Positions 63,728-64,000 of a DNA stretch of 64,000 nt are shown piece after piece. The translations under genes were made by a program, and so were the position numbers. The notes beneath the pieces are model-generated. The model saw only the letters and a list, made by a program, of their open reading frames with translations. It did not search any database and was not told the DNA's origin. This stretch comes from Glossina fuscipes (taxonomy: Eukaryota > Arthropoda > Insecta > Diptera > Glossinidae). The DNA lies in the NCBI RefSeq assembly GCF_014805625.2, contig NW_023998415.1, positions 37,611,829-37,675,828 on the forward strand, in the 5' to 3' direction. The stretch's first letter is position 1; every line of letters begins with the position of its first letter.

Positions 63728-63898
63728 ATTTGCATTCTATACGCCGTTTACTGGAACATGATACGAGCGACGCGATTTGCCCCACTTGTCGCATATCGTT
63801 TGATAAAGGCAAACGTCGTAAATTGATCGATACTTGCGGTCATGAGCGCTGCTACTCTTGTATGTTTCGCAACGATCAGTGTCCAATGTGCATGAAGG
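63728..63898 (+). CDS. Internal coding exon with a complete C3HC4 RING finger (candidate rolling pebbles/TANC-like gene)
   Basis: This internal exon encodes a RING zinc finger, the module through which E3 ubiquitin ligases contact E2 enzymes; some RING proteins act as scaffolds instead. The acceptor has a pyrimidine tract at 63691-63710 and an AG ending at 63727. The donor GTAAGT starts at 63899. The exon opens with two bases of a split codon, has 56 codons (63730-63897) and leaves one base, so it is 171 nt and frame-neutral. Counting from the Leu at 63730, the zinc ligands are Cys17, Cys20, Cys36, His38, Cys41, Cys44, Cys51 and Cys54: spacing C-X2-C-X15-C-X-H-X2-C-X2-C-X6-C-X2-C, none missing. 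The basic stretch KGKRRK lies between the first two ligand pairs. The flanks are AT-rich and non-coding, and the partner exons are not recognised here. The link to rolling pebbles (RING, ankyrin and TPR protein of myoblast fusion) is a tentative recollection; other RING proteins are possible. Confidence 0.88.
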
Positions 63899-64000
63899 GT
63901 AAGTAAAAAGAAAAGAAATTACATTTTTTGTTTTGCAATCTAACTGAAAAATAAAATAAAATCCCATGCTATCTAATCATTAATTACTCATCACTGAAAT
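63899..64000 (+). other. Start of the intron downstream of the RING exon
   Basis: It starts GTAAGTAAAAAG, a strong consensus donor, and continues as AT-rich DNA to the window edge. An in-frame stop follows within a few codons of the donor (AAG GGT AAG TAA), which supports splicing rather than read-through. Confidence 0.75.

Noticed and set aside
63737..63967. 76-residue minus-strand frame over the RING exon
   Set aside because: It is the antisense shadow of the RING exon, whose splice sites and zinc ligands are on the plus strand.

Overview
This window is non-bacterial, AT-rich (roughly two thirds A+T) DNA with long homopolymers, TA/CT/GT microsatellites, and relics of mariner, Ty3/gypsy, non-LTR and mini-me-type elements. 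This points to a higher fly (Diptera); a tephritid-like fruit fly is plausible but is an inference. Only one intact stretch of host coding sequence is convincing: an internal exon at 63728-63898 (+) with clean splice sites, encoding a complete C3HC4 RING finger. No other exon of that gene is recognised, so much of the window may be intron or upstream DNA of this RING gene. Rolling pebbles/TANC-like is my best guess, from memory and not verified.

Layout. 1-1.8 kb: short, decayed reading frames of unknown origin. 2.7-5.95 kb: two neighbouring copies of an unrecognised long-inverted-repeat DNA element (about 2.0 kb and 1.07 kb). The larger holds a broken 126-codon frame and a small intact frame; this is the most unusual structure here. 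10.5-12.1 kb: two mini-me-like repeats, one interrupted by a 338-bp insertion flanked by a 15-bp duplication. 14.7-16.6 kb: a near full-length mini-me copy, then a deleted mariner with both terminal inverted repeats. 19.6-20.4, 30.4-31.2 and 32.1-32.9 kb: further mini-me copies. 36.1-37.7 kb: non-LTR (jockey/CR1-type) reverse transcriptase relic on the minus strand. 40.05-40.8 kb: a second mariner, of a different lineage, on the minus strand. 41.5-42.7, 45.4-45.95, 50.4-51.2, 52.6-53.2 and 55.5-55.8 kb: more mini-me-like copies, including a diverged subfamily. 59.4-60.65 kb: Ty3/gypsy pol relic (RT thumb, RNase H, integrase start) on the minus strand. 63.7-63.9 kb: the RING exon.

The rest is AT-rich intron-like or intergenic DNA in which I can support only simple repeats. 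There is one 10-N assembly gap (26270-26279) inside a CT microsatellite. Apart from the RING exon, the small open reading frames are either chance frames in low-complexity DNA or pieces of transposable elements. There is no operon-like organisation, and no tRNA, rRNA or CRISPR array was found.
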